Notes under the pieces: model-generated
Database searches by the model: none
The model's input: only the letters and a program-made list of their open reading frames with translations
What the model was told of the DNA's origin: nothing
Translations under genes and position numbers: made by a program
Part shown: positions 52,667-61,638 of the stretch, piece by piece
How positions within the stretch are numbered: the first letter of the stretch is position 1
How the letters are laid out: the number at the start of each line of letters is the position of its first letter
Assembly: GCA_015056575.1 (NCBI GenBank)
Contig: SVGA01000014.1
Span: 29,083-93,082, forward strand
Source of the DNA: Butyrivibrio sp.
GTDB lineage: Bacteria > Bacillota > Clostridia > Lachnospirales > Lachnospiraceae
Length of the DNA stretch: 64,000 bases
Reading direction: 5' to 3'

Positions 52667-53389
52667 ATGCTCACTGACTATATTTCACCAGGCAACAAAG
52701 TGGAACTGAAGGCAACGGGTAAGATGTGGATGGATGAGGATGCACGGACCAAGCACATTTACATGAGTAAGATCATGGATGTGACTTCCGATGACAGGAT
52801 CGAGATATTGATGCCCTTTGAGAGGGGAAAGATAGTTCTTTTACCTGTTGACGGCGAGTACAGCCTCTGTTTCTACAGCACGCGAGGGCTCTTCCAATGT
52901 TTTGCCAAGATTGTTGACAGATACAGAAGCGACAACATGTACATTCTGGTGCTGGATCTGACAAGTGAATTATCAAAGCTCCAGAGGCGAGAGTATTACA
53001 GATTCAGCTGTGCTTTGGAATTGAAATCCAGAATGTGTTCAAAAGAGGAACTGGATGCTTTCGAAAAGAACAGAAAGTATCTTGTGAATCCGGGAGACAA
53101 CCTGCAAAAGAGCGTTGTTGTAGATATAAGCGGCGGTGGACTTCGATTTGTAGCTAATTTCAAATACGAAGAGGGAAGTACGATATATTGTGCATACCAT
53201 CTGCCGGGAAATTCTTATCCCAAAGAGTATGAAATGATCTGTAACGTGTTGAAAGTACAGGAGCTGGAGAGCAGGCCGGGATTGTTTGAGCATCGCATTC
53301 AGTACGTGTACATTGAGGAGACTTCCAGAGAGGATATCATTCATTTCATCTTCGAGGAAGAACGAAAAATCAGAAAGAAGCAGACTTAA
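52667..53389 (+). CDS. YcgR-like PilZ domain protein (flagellar brake)
   Basis: ATG 52667 chosen, GGAG 12 bases upstream; in-frame TTG 52649 lacks an RBS. 240 residues: an N-terminal YcgR/PilZN-type beta domain, then PilZ with the c-di-GMP motifs RREYYRF (R-x3-R) and VDISGGGLRF (D-x-S-x-x-G). It would bind c-di-GMP and slow or bias the motor. Position between flhG and cheB ties it to motility. Confidence 0.9.
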   Translation: MLTDYISPGNKVELKATGKMWMDEDARTKHIYMSKIMDVTSDDRIEILMPFERGKIVLLPVDGEYSLCFYSTRGLFQCFAKIVDRYRSDNMYILVLDLTSELSKLQRREYYRFSCALELKSRMCSKEELDAFEKNRKYLVNPGDNLQKSVVVDISGGGLRFVANFKYEEGSTIYCAYHLPGNSYPKEYEMICNVLKVQELESRPGLFEHRIQYVYIEETSREDIIHFIFEEERKIRKKQT

Positions 53390-53391
53390 TT

Positions 53392-54462
53392 ATGAAAAAA
53401 ATTCTTATTATTGATGACTCTGCACTCATGAGAACTGTATTAAGTGATATTATTAATGCAGATTCAAGATTCCAGGTGGTTGACAAGGCCAAAGACGGAA
53501 TTGAGGGATTGGAACTTCTTAAAAAGAATACCTATGATGCTGTAGTCCTTGACATCAACATGCCCCGTATGGACGGTATTACGATGCTTAAGGAACTACA
53601 CAAACTCAAGATCAGAGCCAAGATCATGATGGCCAGTACCGACACTAAGGAAGGTGCAAAGGTTACCATGGATGCGCTGGATCTGGGAGCCCTGGACTTT
53701 GTGCACAAGCCGGATAGAGCTTCCGAGTGTAGAGGTGAGGACTTTACCAAGCAGTTTATAAACACTTTGGCTGCAGTTGCTAACAGTAAAGCGCCTTTGG
53801 CACCTAAGTCATTCTCTTTTGAAGAAGCAAAGGAATCCCGCAAGGTTATTGAGCTGGTTACAAAGTCGGCCAGCAAGATCACCGGTAATAAGATTGTGGC
53901 TATCGCAAGTTCCACAGGCGGACCGAGAGCTCTTCAGGCAGTTATTCCCAAACTGCCCAAGAATCTCAAAACGCCGGTAGTGCTGGTACAGCATATGCCG
54001 GAAGGCTTTACCGCATCCCTTGCAGAGAGACTTGATTCTCTGTCAGAGATTCATGTAAAAGAGGCAGCTGAAGGCGATGTTCTTCAGGCCGGAACTGTTT
54101 ACATCTCCAGGGGCGGCAAGCATATGCACATTGTAAAAAGCGGCGGTAAGAGCACGATCCACTACGTGGATGGCCCCACAAGAGAGGGCGTAAGGCCCTG
54201 TGCGAACTTTATGTACGAGTCCCTCATGGATTCCGATTACGACGAAATATGCTGTGTCGTACTTACAGGAATGGGAGCGGACGGTACAGAAGGAATAAGG
54301 AATCTGAAATCTAAGAAAAAAGTACATGTTATCGGACAGGAAGAAAGTACCTGCACCGTATACGGAATGCCCAAAGCAGTAGCAACAGCTGGACTTGTTG
54401 ATCAGGTTGTCAAGCTTGAAAATGTAGCCCAGGAAATCATAATGAATGTCGGCGTGAATTGA
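53392..54462 (+). CDS. cheB: Chemotaxis methylesterase/deamidase CheB
   Basis: 356 residues. Receiver domain with Asp54 (VLDINMP), a linker and a C-terminal esterase with Ser in ASSTGGPRAL, His in QHMPEGFT and Asp in TGMGADG. Removes methyl groups from chemoreceptors after phosphorylation by CheA. Starts 2 bases after the PilZ gene. Confidence 0.95.
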   Translation: MKKILIIDDSALMRTVLSDIINADSRFQVVDKAKDGIEGLELLKKNTYDAVVLDINMPRMDGITMLKELHKLKIRAKIMMASTDTKEGAKVTMDALDLGALDFVHKPDRASECRGEDFTKQFINTLAAVANSKAPLAPKSFSFEEAKESRKVIELVTKSASKITGNKIVAIASSTGGPRALQAVIPKLPKNLKTPVVLVQHMPEGFTASLAERLDSLSEIHVKEAAEGDVLQAGTVYISRGGKHMHIVKSGGKSTIHYVDGPTREGVRPCANFMYESLMDSDYDEICCVVLTGMGADGTEGIRNLKSKKKVHVIGQEESTCTVYGMPKAVATAGLVDQVVKLENVAQEIIMNVGVN

Positions 54463-54505
54463 GGGTTTTTCATTACTTTTTAATTTTTCTTTTATCTTAT
54501 GTTTC

Positions 54506-54533
54506 TAAATTCCTCCATTCAGAATGCCGATAT
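54506..54533 (+). promoter_or_regulatory. Sigma-28 (SigD)-type promoter of cheA
   Basis: TAAA (54506-54509), 16-nt spacer, perfect GCCGATAT (54526-54533), 76 bases before the cheA ATG in the 146-base cheB-cheA gap. Confidence 0.82.
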
Positions 54534-54608
54534 TATGTTCAAAAGTGTGCGCAATAGCGCGTCAAGCTTTTGAAATCTATCACATTTCTTAATGGAGGTA
54601 AATAGGTT

Positions 54609-56729
54609 ATGGATGTTTCCCAGTATCTAAGTGTCTTTCTCGATGAAGCCAAGGAGCACCTTCAGTCACTTAATGATAACATTATGACTTTGGAGCAGGA
54701 TCCCGAGAATGAGGATTGTATTAACGAGATCTTCAGATCTGCCCATTCCATGAAGGGTATGGCCGGAACCATGGGCTATACCAGGATGCAGAACCTCACC
54801 CACGATATGGAGGATGTATTCTCGGATGTTCGTGGCGGTAAGATCAAGATCAAATCCGCGGATATTGATGTTCTCCTGCAGTGTCTTGATGCTATTCAGG
54901 AATATGTAGACAACATCACTGAGAATCAGGACGAGGGTACTGACGAACACCAGAACATCATAAAGGCTCTTGCAGATATAAGGAACGGCTCTGGCGGTGA
55001 TGCCGGGGCTCCTGCTGCTGAGGCTGCTCCCGCTGCCGATGCAGCTTCTGCAGCTGACGCTCCCGCTGCCGGTGCAGACGGAACCACAGACTACAGAGCC
55101 ATCAAACTCGATCCATCAGTAAAATCAACATTGGAAGAAGCCGTTTCTCAGGGCAAAAAGATCTACGGTGTTACCGTACATATTCAGGAGTCCTGCATTC
55201 TTAAGGCTGCAAGAGGTTTCCTTGTATTCAAGGGACTGGAAGAGATTGGTGAGATCGCAGTATCAGATCCTTCTACTCAGGATATTGAAGACGAAAAATT
55301 TGAATACAGTTTCAGCCTTGTTGTGATCACAGATGAATCCAAAGAAAAGGTTGAAGAGATAGTTAAATCCGTTTCGGAAGTTGAAGGCTGTGAATGCGGA
55401 GAATTTGACCTTAACGGTGCAAAGAGTACAGAAGACAAGGAAGAAACTCCTGCTCCTGCACCTGCTGCAGAACCCGCTAAAGCAGCACCTGCACCTGCTC
55501 CCAAAGCTTCACAGGCACCTGCACCTGCAGCGGCAGCCGGCGGAGCCGGAGGCAAGAAGCCTGTAGGAAAGCCTGTTGTTAACAGAACAGTCCGTGTTGA
55601 TATTGAAAAGCTGGATGTTCTCATGAACCTGGTAAGTGAGCTTATCATAGCAAAGAACTCACTTATTTCCGCAGCCAATACTTCAGGAGTAAGTAACAGC
55701 AATGTTAATGAGCAGATCGAGTACCTTGAGAGTGTTACCACAAACCTTCATGAATCAGTCATGAAAGTTCGAATGGTTCCTATCGAGAGTGTACTTCAGA
55801 AATTCCCTCGTATGATCCGTGATCTTAATAAGACACTGGGCAAAAAGATGGAACTGACCATGACCGGTGAAGAGACAGAAATGGATCGTACCGTGGTTGA
55901 TGAGATCGGCGATCCTCTGATGCACCTTATCAGAAACAGTGCCGATCACGGTATTGAGTCGGCAGAGATTCGTGCTCAGCGCGGCAAGCCCGATGTAGGC
56001 CAGATTTTCCTCCATGCTTTCCAGGATGGCAACAGCGTTGTTATCGAGGTTGGTGATGACGGAAACGGTATTGACGCCGAGGCGGTTAAGAATAAAGCCA
56101 TTGAAAAGGGTGTTGTTACTCCCGAACAGGCAGCTCTTCTTACAGAGAAGCAGTGCGTAGAGCTTTTGTTCCACCCCGGATTCTCTACCGCAAAGCAGGT
56201 ATCTGAAATCTCCGGAAGAGGCGTAGGACTTGACGTTGTTAAGTCAAAGGTAGAATCACTTTCCGGTGAAGTAACGGTTAGAACAAAGCTTGGAGAAGGC
56301 TCCACCTGGGTTATCAGACTTCCTCTTACACTGGCTATTATCCAGGCTCTCATGGTTATCATCGGCGAAGAAAAATATGCTATTCCTCTTGATTCGATCC
56401 AGAGTATCGAAGATGTTACACCTTCGGATCTTAAACTGGTTGAGAATAGGGAAGTTATCAATCTTCGTGGAAGCGTAACTCCTATCATAAGGCTCAACGA
56501 AGTCCTTGATACCGAATCCACAAAATCTCCCGATGAGGACATGGTTGTGGTTATCGCAAGAAAAGGCGATCAGCAGGTTGGGCTTGTTATCGACGAATTG
56601 ATGGGACAGCAGGAAATAGTTATCAAGCCTCTTGGCAAGTACACTGCTAAATGTAAGTTTATCAGCGGCGCTACGATCCTTGGAGACGGCGAGATAGCTC
56701 TTATCCTTGATACCAATTCAATAATCTAA
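54609..56729 (+). CDS. cheA: Chemotaxis histidine kinase CheA
   Basis: 706 residues. HPt domain with His46 (RSAHSMKGMAGTMGY), P2-like CheY/CheB-binding region (about 160-275) flanked by Ala/Pro-rich linkers, dimerisation (about 330-390), HATPase (about 400-565; HLIRNSADHGIE, DDGNGID, GRGVGLDVV) and CheW-like C-terminus. Phosphorylates CheY and CheB in response to receptors. RBS GGAGG 9 bases upstream. Confidence 0.97.
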   Translation: MDVSQYLSVFLDEAKEHLQSLNDNIMTLEQDPENEDCINEIFRSAHSMKGMAGTMGYTRMQNLTHDMEDVFSDVRGGKIKIKSADIDVLLQCLDAIQEYVDNITENQDEGTDEHQNIIKALADIRNGSGGDAGAPAAEAAPAADAASAADAPAAGADGTTDYRAIKLDPSVKSTLEEAVSQGKKIYGVTVHIQESCILKAARGFLVFKGLEEIGEIAVSDPSTQDIEDEKFEYSFSLVVITDESKEKVEEIVKSVSEVEGCECGEFDLNGAKSTEDKEETPAPAPAAEPAKAAPAPAPKASQAPAPAAAAGGAGGKKPVGKPVVNRTVRVDIEKLDVLMNLVSELIIAKNSLISAANTSGVSNSNVNEQIEYLESVTTNLHESVMKVRMVPIESVLQKFPRMIRDLNKTLGKKMELTMTGEETEMDRTVVDEIGDPLMHLIRNSADHGIESAEIRAQRGKPDVGQIFLHAFQDGNSVVIEVGDDGNGIDAEAVKNKAIEKGVVTPEQAALLTEKQCVELLFHPGFSTAKQVSEISGRGVGLDVVKSKVESLSGEVTVRTKLGEGSTWVIRLPLTLAIIQALMVIIGEEKYAIPLDSIQSIEDVTPSDLKLVENREVINLRGSVTPIIRLNEVLDTESTKSPDEDMVVVIARKGDQQVGLVIDELMGQQEIVIKPLGKYTAKCKFISGATILGDGEIALILDTNSII

Positions 56730-56748
56730 AGAAAGGGAGATTATCGAT

Positions 56749-57243
56749 ATGAATGAGCTGAGAGATAGTAAGGAAAGCGGAGAACTTATCCAGTACATAG
56801 TTATTAAAATCGATGACGAGCAGTACGGCATTAACATCAAATTCATCGATAATATCGTAAGAATGCAGCAGATCACCAGAGTTCCCAAGGTTGATGATTA
56901 CTTAAAGGGCGTTATCAACATCCGTGGTGAGATCGTTCCCGTAATGAGTGTAAGGATGAAGATGGGTCTTGCTGAGGATGAGATCACAGGAAAGAGCAGG
57001 ATCATTATCCTTAAGACAGGAGAGGGAGATCTTGTGGGAATCATAGTGGATCAGGTTAACCAGGTTCTTACTCTTGATTCAAACAACATTGAGAAGGTCC
57101 GTTACGACGATAAGAAGAGCAAATCCAATGCTTCTTTTGTAAACGGAGTAGGGCATTATGAAGGAGGACTTGTATCAATTCTCGATCTTGACGCTGTAGT
57201 AGCTGAGAAGGAAGTAAAAGAGAAAGGTTCAAGCGCAGGCTGA
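56749..57243 (+). CDS. cheW: Chemotaxis coupling protein CheW
   Basis: 164 residues. The CheW fold is recognised by IKIDDEQYGINIKFI, RVPKVDDYLKGVINIRGEI and VDQVNQVL. Links chemoreceptors to CheA. 19 bases after cheA. Confidence 0.94.
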   Translation: MNELRDSKESGELIQYIVIKIDDEQYGINIKFIDNIVRMQQITRVPKVDDYLKGVINIRGEIVPVMSVRMKMGLAEDEITGKSRIIILKTGEGDLVGIIVDQVNQVLTLDSNNIEKVRYDDKKSKSNASFVNGVGHYEGGLVSILDLDAVVAEKEVKEKGSSAG

Positions 57244-57257
57244 TTGGAGGACTTAAT

Positions 57258-57890
57258 ATGGGAGATATGAGTCTGGATAATTTATCCAGCCAGTACTTTG
57301 ATGTACTCAAGGAGCTGGGCAATATCGGAGCCGGTAATGCCACCACAGCTTTGGCACAGATGATCGGAACGAAAGTTGATATGTCTGTTCCCCAGGTCAG
57401 ACTTCTTGATTTCAAAGACGTCGGGGACATGATGGGCGGAGCAGAACAGATAATGGCAGGAATATATCTTGCCGTTGAGGGAGATATAGACGGAAGTATC
57501 ATGTTCCTTTTGGGAAAACAGGCCGCAAGACACCTTGTGGATAAGCTTATGGGAACAGGGGCAAAGCCCGAAGATCAGGAATTTGACGAGGTTGAGATGT
57601 CAGCCCTTAAGGAAGTGGGCAATATCATCACAGGTTCTTATCTGAATTCACTTTCGATGATGACTAACCTTAAGCTTGTACCTTCGGTTCCTTACGTGGC
57701 AATTGATATGGCGGCTGCTATACTCAGTGTTCCGGCTATCCAGTTTGGAATGATGGGTGACAAAATACTTCTGATCGAGACACAGTTCTTTGATGAACTT
57801 AAGCTCAGCGGATACTTTATTCTTTTACCTGATATGGATGGTTATAAGAAGATTCTGTCATCTCTCGGTATGGGAGACATTGATATTTAA
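57258..57890 (+). CDS. cheC: CheY-P phosphatase CheC
   Basis: 210 residues. Two phosphatase signatures are intact: D-x3-E-x2-N in KELGNIGAGN and S-x3-E-x2-N in KEVGNIITGS, each followed by the expected Pro. With CheD it forms an adaptation loop; CheD activates CheC. RBS GGAGG. Confidence 0.94.
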   Translation: MGDMSLDNLSSQYFDVLKELGNIGAGNATTALAQMIGTKVDMSVPQVRLLDFKDVGDMMGGAEQIMAGIYLAVEGDIDGSIMFLLGKQAARHLVDKLMGTGAKPEDQEFDEVEMSALKEVGNIITGSYLNSLSMMTNLKLVPSVPYVAIDMAAAILSVPAIQFGMMGDKILLIETQFFDELKLSGYFILLPDMDGYKKILSSLGMGDIDI

Positions 57891-57902
57891 TGAGGGTTGT
57901 AT

Positions 57903-58388
57903 ATGAGTCAAATTATTAAGGTTGGTATGGCCGATCTGAATATTTGTGTCAGCCCCGACGGAATCACTACGCTGGGACTAGGCTCCTGTGTGGGAATTGC
58001 TGTGAGAGACCCTGTTACAAAAATAGGCGGTCTGGCACATATTATGCTACCTGATTCATCTGAGATAAAAAATAATTCAAATATTCCGAAGTTTGCCGAT
58101 ACGGGCATAGAAGAGCTCATCAAGCAGATTGTAGCAAAGGGAGCCAGCAGACAGCGCCTTGTGGCGAAGATTGCCGGTGGCGCTCAGATGTTTGCTTTTC
58201 AGTCAAACAACAATGCTATGCGTGTCGGGGACAGAAATGTTCAGGCTACTTTGAAAAAGCTAAAAGAGATGAACATTCCTGTTCTGGCCCAGGATACGGG
58301 AGACTCTTACGGTAGGACAGTAATTTTTTATCCAGAGAACGGTAATTTTATTATCAGAGCTGTAGGAAAGCCTGAGAAGACCATATGA
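57903..58388 (+). CDS. cheD: Chemoreceptor glutamine deamidase CheD
   Basis: ATG 57903 preferred (GAGGG 6 bases upstream) over TTG 57897. 161 residues. Catalytic Cys in GLGSCVGIAV and His in GGLAHIMLPDS, with a downstream Thr, as in CheD. Deamidates receptors and binds CheC. Overlaps the next gene by 4 bases. Confidence 0.94.
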   Translation: MSQIIKVGMADLNICVSPDGITTLGLGSCVGIAVRDPVTKIGGLAHIMLPDSSEIKNNSNIPKFADTGIEELIKQIVAKGASRQRLVAKIAGGAQMFAFQSNNNAMRVGDRNVQATLKKLKEMNIPVLAQDTGDSYGRTVIFYPENGNFIIRAVGKPEKTI

Positions 58389-58726
58389 ATACCGATATTG
58401 AACAGATTAAAAAAGTTAATACCAAACTGATCACGCCGCTGATAGTGCTTGGATGTACAGCGATAATTGCGATTTTCACATACTTTAAGCACTATCCGGT
58501 AAGTGATTGGTTTATTATTGTTTTTGCATCCGTTGTTGTATTTCTTATCATCGGTCTGATCATCGAGAAGATGATCAACAGGTTCCTTGATGTGAATTAC
58601 GAGAAGGCCATGGCCGAAAAAGCTGAAGCAGAGAGACTTGAGGAAGAGGCAAGGGCTGCAATGGAAGCTGAGGGCGGTGAGGATATTACCTCAGTTGACG
58701 ATCAGAATATCACTTCTGAATTCTAG
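58385..58726 (+). CDS. Small two-helix membrane protein of the che cluster, unknown
   Basis: 113 residues: an N-terminal helix (about 16-35), a second helix (about 42-61), then an acidic, Ala/Glu-rich cytoplasmic helix (EKAMAEKAEAERLEEEARAA). I do not recognise the family. It overlaps cheD by ATGA and precedes fliA by 27 bases, so it is co-expressed with chemotaxis genes. No function is proposed beyond a membrane-bound accessory. Confidence 0.8.
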   Translation: MNTDIEQIKKVNTKLITPLIVLGCTAIIAIFTYFKHYPVSDWFIIVFASVVVFLIIGLIIEKMINRFLDVNYEKAMAEKAEAERLEEEARAAMEAEGGEDITSVDDQNITSEF

Positions 58727-58753
58727 AAAAACTAAAAGCCGGGGATATAATGC

Positions 58754-59527
58754 ATGGACGAGGCAGGCAGAAATAAATTATGGACAGAATATAATAAGAC
58801 CAAGTCAGCTGATGTCAGAGAGAAGCTCATCCTGGAGTATGCTCCTTTGGTTAAACTTGTTGCCGGAAGGCTCAGTATGTACCTTGGATTTAACGTTGAA
58901 TACGATGATCTTGTAGGTTACGGTATCTTTGGACTTATTGATGCCATTGATAAGTTCGACCTTATGAAGGACGTTAAATTTGAGACCTATGCGAGCCTTA
59001 GGATCCGTGGCGCAATTTTGGATCAGATAAGGAAGATGGACTGGATTCCCCGTACCATCAGACAGCGTCAGAAAAAGATAGATGCTGCCATAAGAGAGAT
59101 CGAAAGAGAAGGCGGACATGTGGCTACCGATGCTGAGATAGCTGCCAAGATGGAGATCAGTGAGGACGAGTACCAGAATTGGCAGAACCAGATGAAGGTA
59201 ACGGGAGTTGTCTCTTTAAACGAATTCATGGATCAGGGATCTGACATAACAGATGATGCCAACAGTCACAGTTCTTCATTTGTGAAACCCGAGGAAGCAG
59301 TTGAGAAGGAAGAGCTTAAGAAAATGCTGGCAGAATCCCTTGAACTTCTTACAGACAAGGAAAAGAAGGTAATACTTCTTTATTATTACGAGGAGCTTAC
59401 CCTCAAGGAGATCAGCGAAGTTCTCGAGGTATCCGAATCAAGAGTATCCCAGCTTCATACCAGAGCTTTGCAGAAGATGAGGGAAAAGCTCGGAAAATAC
59501 CTGGGAATACTTACAAATTCCAGATGA
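58754..59527 (+). CDS. fliA: Flagellar sigma factor FliA (SigD, sigma-28)
   Basis: 257 residues with sigma regions 2 (YAPLVKLVAGRLSMYLGFNVE, DDLVGYGIFGLIDAIDKFD; split here), 3 and 4 (LTLKEISEVLEVSESRVSQL). Directs late flagellar and chemotaxis promoters. Two fitting promoters occur in this window, before fliK and cheA. The anti-sigma FlgM gene is not present. Confidence 0.95.
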   Translation: MDEAGRNKLWTEYNKTKSADVREKLILEYAPLVKLVAGRLSMYLGFNVEYDDLVGYGIFGLIDAIDKFDLMKDVKFETYASLRIRGAILDQIRKMDWIPRTIRQRQKKIDAAIREIEREGGHVATDAEIAAKMEISEDEYQNWQNQMKVTGVVSLNEFMDQGSDITDDANSHSSSFVKPEEAVEKEELKKMLAESLELLTDKEKKVILLYYYEELTLKEISEVLEVSESRVSQLHTRALQKMREKLGKYLGILTNSR

Positions 59528-59548
59528 TAAGGCTGCGGGGAAAACAGA

Positions 59549-61126
59549 ATGAATGGTTATTTTCAGTTGGTGATAACGCCCAAAGGAACAGGCATCAAGG
59601 TATATGCGCCGACAGATGGCGGTGATCCCTTAAACGTCAATGATGTCAGAGATTATCTTGACGACAGAAAAATTCAATATGATGTAGTTGTTATCAATGA
59701 CGCTGTGACAAAAGCAGACGAAAGTGTCGTTCTTTTTAATGACGCTCAGATTCTTCCCGAACGTGAGGCATGTAAATTCGACATTTCAGAGGACCGCATG
59801 ACTGTCACAGCTTTTTTTTACCCACCTTCCGATGGGGCAGAGCTTATGACAGAGAATGAGGTTCTTAGCAGCCTTGCTTACAGAAAGGTCGCTTATGGGA
59901 TCAAAAAGGATGTGATCCATAGCTTTTTTGAGCACAGGCAATACTGTAAGAAACTTGTTGTGGCCGAAGGAAAACCGGTTGTACAGGGACATGACGCGAA
60001 GGTGGAGCTCCATTTTAATGCGAATCTTCGGGCAAAGCCCACACTAAGAGAAGATGGCAGCGTCGATTATTTTCACTTAAACCTTATCAATAACGTGGAA
60101 GCGGGGCAGCTTCTTGCGACCCTTCACCCTGAGAAGCCGGGGGAAGCCGGAATTAATGTTTACGGCGAGAGTATTAAGCCTCATAGCGTTAAGTCCGCTT
60201 TTATAAAATACGGAAAGAACACGGTCCTTTCAGAGGATAAACTGACCCTTACAGCCGAGAAGACCGGACATGTTACCGTAAAGGAAGGAAAGATCACCGT
60301 TTCGGATGTTCTTGTTCTTGAGAATGTTGATGTATCCACAGGTAATATCGAGTATGAGGGTAGTGTTCATGTAAACGGTATTGTTGCATCCAACTTCAGC
60401 GTTAAGGCCGGAAGCAATGTTGTTGTAAAAGGAATAGTTGAAGGGGCTATCATTGACGCCGGGGCAGATGTTATACTTGAGTGCGGAGTAAAAGCCGGCG
60501 GAAATATCAAGGCAGGCGGCAACGTGGTCACCAAATTTATTGAGAACGCCACAATTATGGCCAAAGGCAGCATTACCAGTGAAAGTATACTCCACTCAAC
60601 GGTGGCTTCCGGAACCGAGATCACGGTCACAGGTAAAAGAGGTTTCATTGCAGGCGGTAAGGTTACGGCAGCCGACAAGATAACCGCGAAGGTGCTTGGC
60701 TCCGAGATGGGAGCTAATACCATAATCGAGGTGGGGGCCGATCCTCAGCTTAAGATAAGGCTGAAGGAACTTCAGAAGAACATACAGACAGCCAGCAAGA
60801 ATATCGAGAGCATAAAGCCAACCATTGAGGGCTTTACCAAGATGCTTAAGGCCGGCGCCAAGTTCACCCCCGATCAGGTTGCCAATGTCAAGAAGCTTAT
60901 AGAAATGAATAAAACACTTACTATGCAGATCGAGAGGGATTCCGAAGAATATTCGGAGCTCATGGAAAAACTGGCAGAGTCCAAGGAAGCTGAAGTAATT
61001 GTTGAGGGGACAGCTTATCCGGGAATAACTGTCAATATAGGGGAACTTTCCATGATAGTAAAAAAGCCTGTTCAGTACAGTAAGTTTGTTGTTAATTCGG
61101 GGGATGTAAGGACTGCTCCTATCTGA
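59549..61126 (+). CDS. FapA family protein (DUF342)
   Basis: 525 residues. A variable N-terminal part, then a long right-handed beta-helix (about 180-400) with many short Gly/Val repeats (GNIEYEGSVHVNGIV, GNIKAGGNVV) and a C-terminal coiled coil (about 405-480). DUF342/FapA proteins often sit beside fliA; in Vibrio FapA is linked to flagellar or signalling control. Molecular role in Clostridia is unknown. Confidence 0.88.
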   Translation: MNGYFQLVITPKGTGIKVYAPTDGGDPLNVNDVRDYLDDRKIQYDVVVINDAVTKADESVVLFNDAQILPEREACKFDISEDRMTVTAFFYPPSDGAELMTENEVLSSLAYRKVAYGIKKDVIHSFFEHRQYCKKLVVAEGKPVVQGHDAKVELHFNANLRAKPTLREDGSVDYFHLNLINNVEAGQLLATLHPEKPGEAGINVYGESIKPHSVKSAFIKYGKNTVLSEDKLTLTAEKTGHVTVKEGKITVSDVLVLENVDVSTGNIEYEGSVHVNGIVASNFSVKAGSNVVVKGIVEGAIIDAGADVILECGVKAGGNIKAGGNVVTKFIENATIMAKGSITSESILHSTVASGTEITVTGKRGFIAGGKVTAADKITAKVLGSEMGANTIIEVGADPQLKIRLKELQKNIQTASKNIESIKPTIEGFTKMLKAGAKFTPDQVANVKKLIEMNKTLTMQIERDSEEYSELMEKLAESKEAEVIVEGTAYPGITVNIGELSMIVKKPVQYSKFVVNSGDVRTAPI

Positions 61127-61178
61127 TTTTAAGTGGCAGGCCGATATTATATATAGGGAGAGAGGAGGTGTATGAGAG

Positions 61179-61565
61179 ATGTCAATTAACAGAATTGATT
61201 TCGGTGTTATGGCTACATCCACGGATGTGACCAGTATGAGAGCTGCGGAAGAGGCAAGGCCCGTTGCTGATCAGCATAATTTTCAGACTCAGTTTAACAA
61301 TGAGGTTGAGAATCAGCAGCATCAGGTAAATTCCAAAAACGATATTTCTCAGGACGGAATGAATGCCGACGCGCAGGACAAGGGCTCCAACGAGTACATG
61401 GGAGACGGAGGAAGGAATCGGCGCAGAAAACAAGGGGACGATGACGAGGTGGTTGAACGTCAGCTGACAACAGAGCAGATGGAGAAAATCGCCGACCATA
61501 TCAGAGACAGGCATGGGAAACCTGTGGATCTTCGTCTTTCATCAGGTTTTGATTTGAAGATTTAA
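61179..61565 (+). CDS. Conserved-looking small hydrophilic protein, unknown
   Basis: ATG 61179 with AGGAGGTG 9 bases upstream; the nearer ATG 61172 opens only a 5-codon ORF. 128 residues, no membrane helix. An N-terminal SINRIDFGVMATSTDVTSMR motif, a Gln/Asn/Asp-rich middle, a basic stretch GGRNRRRKQ and a C-terminal helix plus DLRLSSGFDLKI. I do not recognise the family. The unstructured middle and position suggest a secreted or regulatory flagellar accessory, not shown. Confidence 0.75.
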   Translation: MSINRIDFGVMATSTDVTSMRAAEEARPVADQHNFQTQFNNEVENQQHQVNSKNDISQDGMNADAQDKGSNEYMGDGGRNRRRKQGDDDEVVERQLTTEQMEKIADHIRDRHGKPVDLRLSSGFDLKI

Positions 61566-61582
61566 CTTTTCTATATTATAAT
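61554..61582 (+). promoter_or_regulatory. SigA-type promoter before the DUF6115 gene
   Basis: TTGAAG (61554-61559), 17-nt spacer, perfect TATAAT (61577-61582). A small CGTGT/ACACG hairpin follows at about 61590-61607. Confidence 0.65.
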
Positions 61583-61638
61583 AAATAAACGTGTTTTTTT
61601 AGACACGACTCTTTTGTTGGGATTTTTTGGGCGGAGTT

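Noticed and set aside
55277..55741. 154-codon minus-strand ORF with an Ala/Gly-rich run
   Set aside because: Mirror of the Ala/Pro linker of cheA; biased composition explains it.
61140..61147. GCCGATAT as a third sigma-28 promoter
   Set aside because: The -10 octamer is perfect, but no TAAA lies 14-16 bases upstream, so it is mentioned only as a weak possibility.
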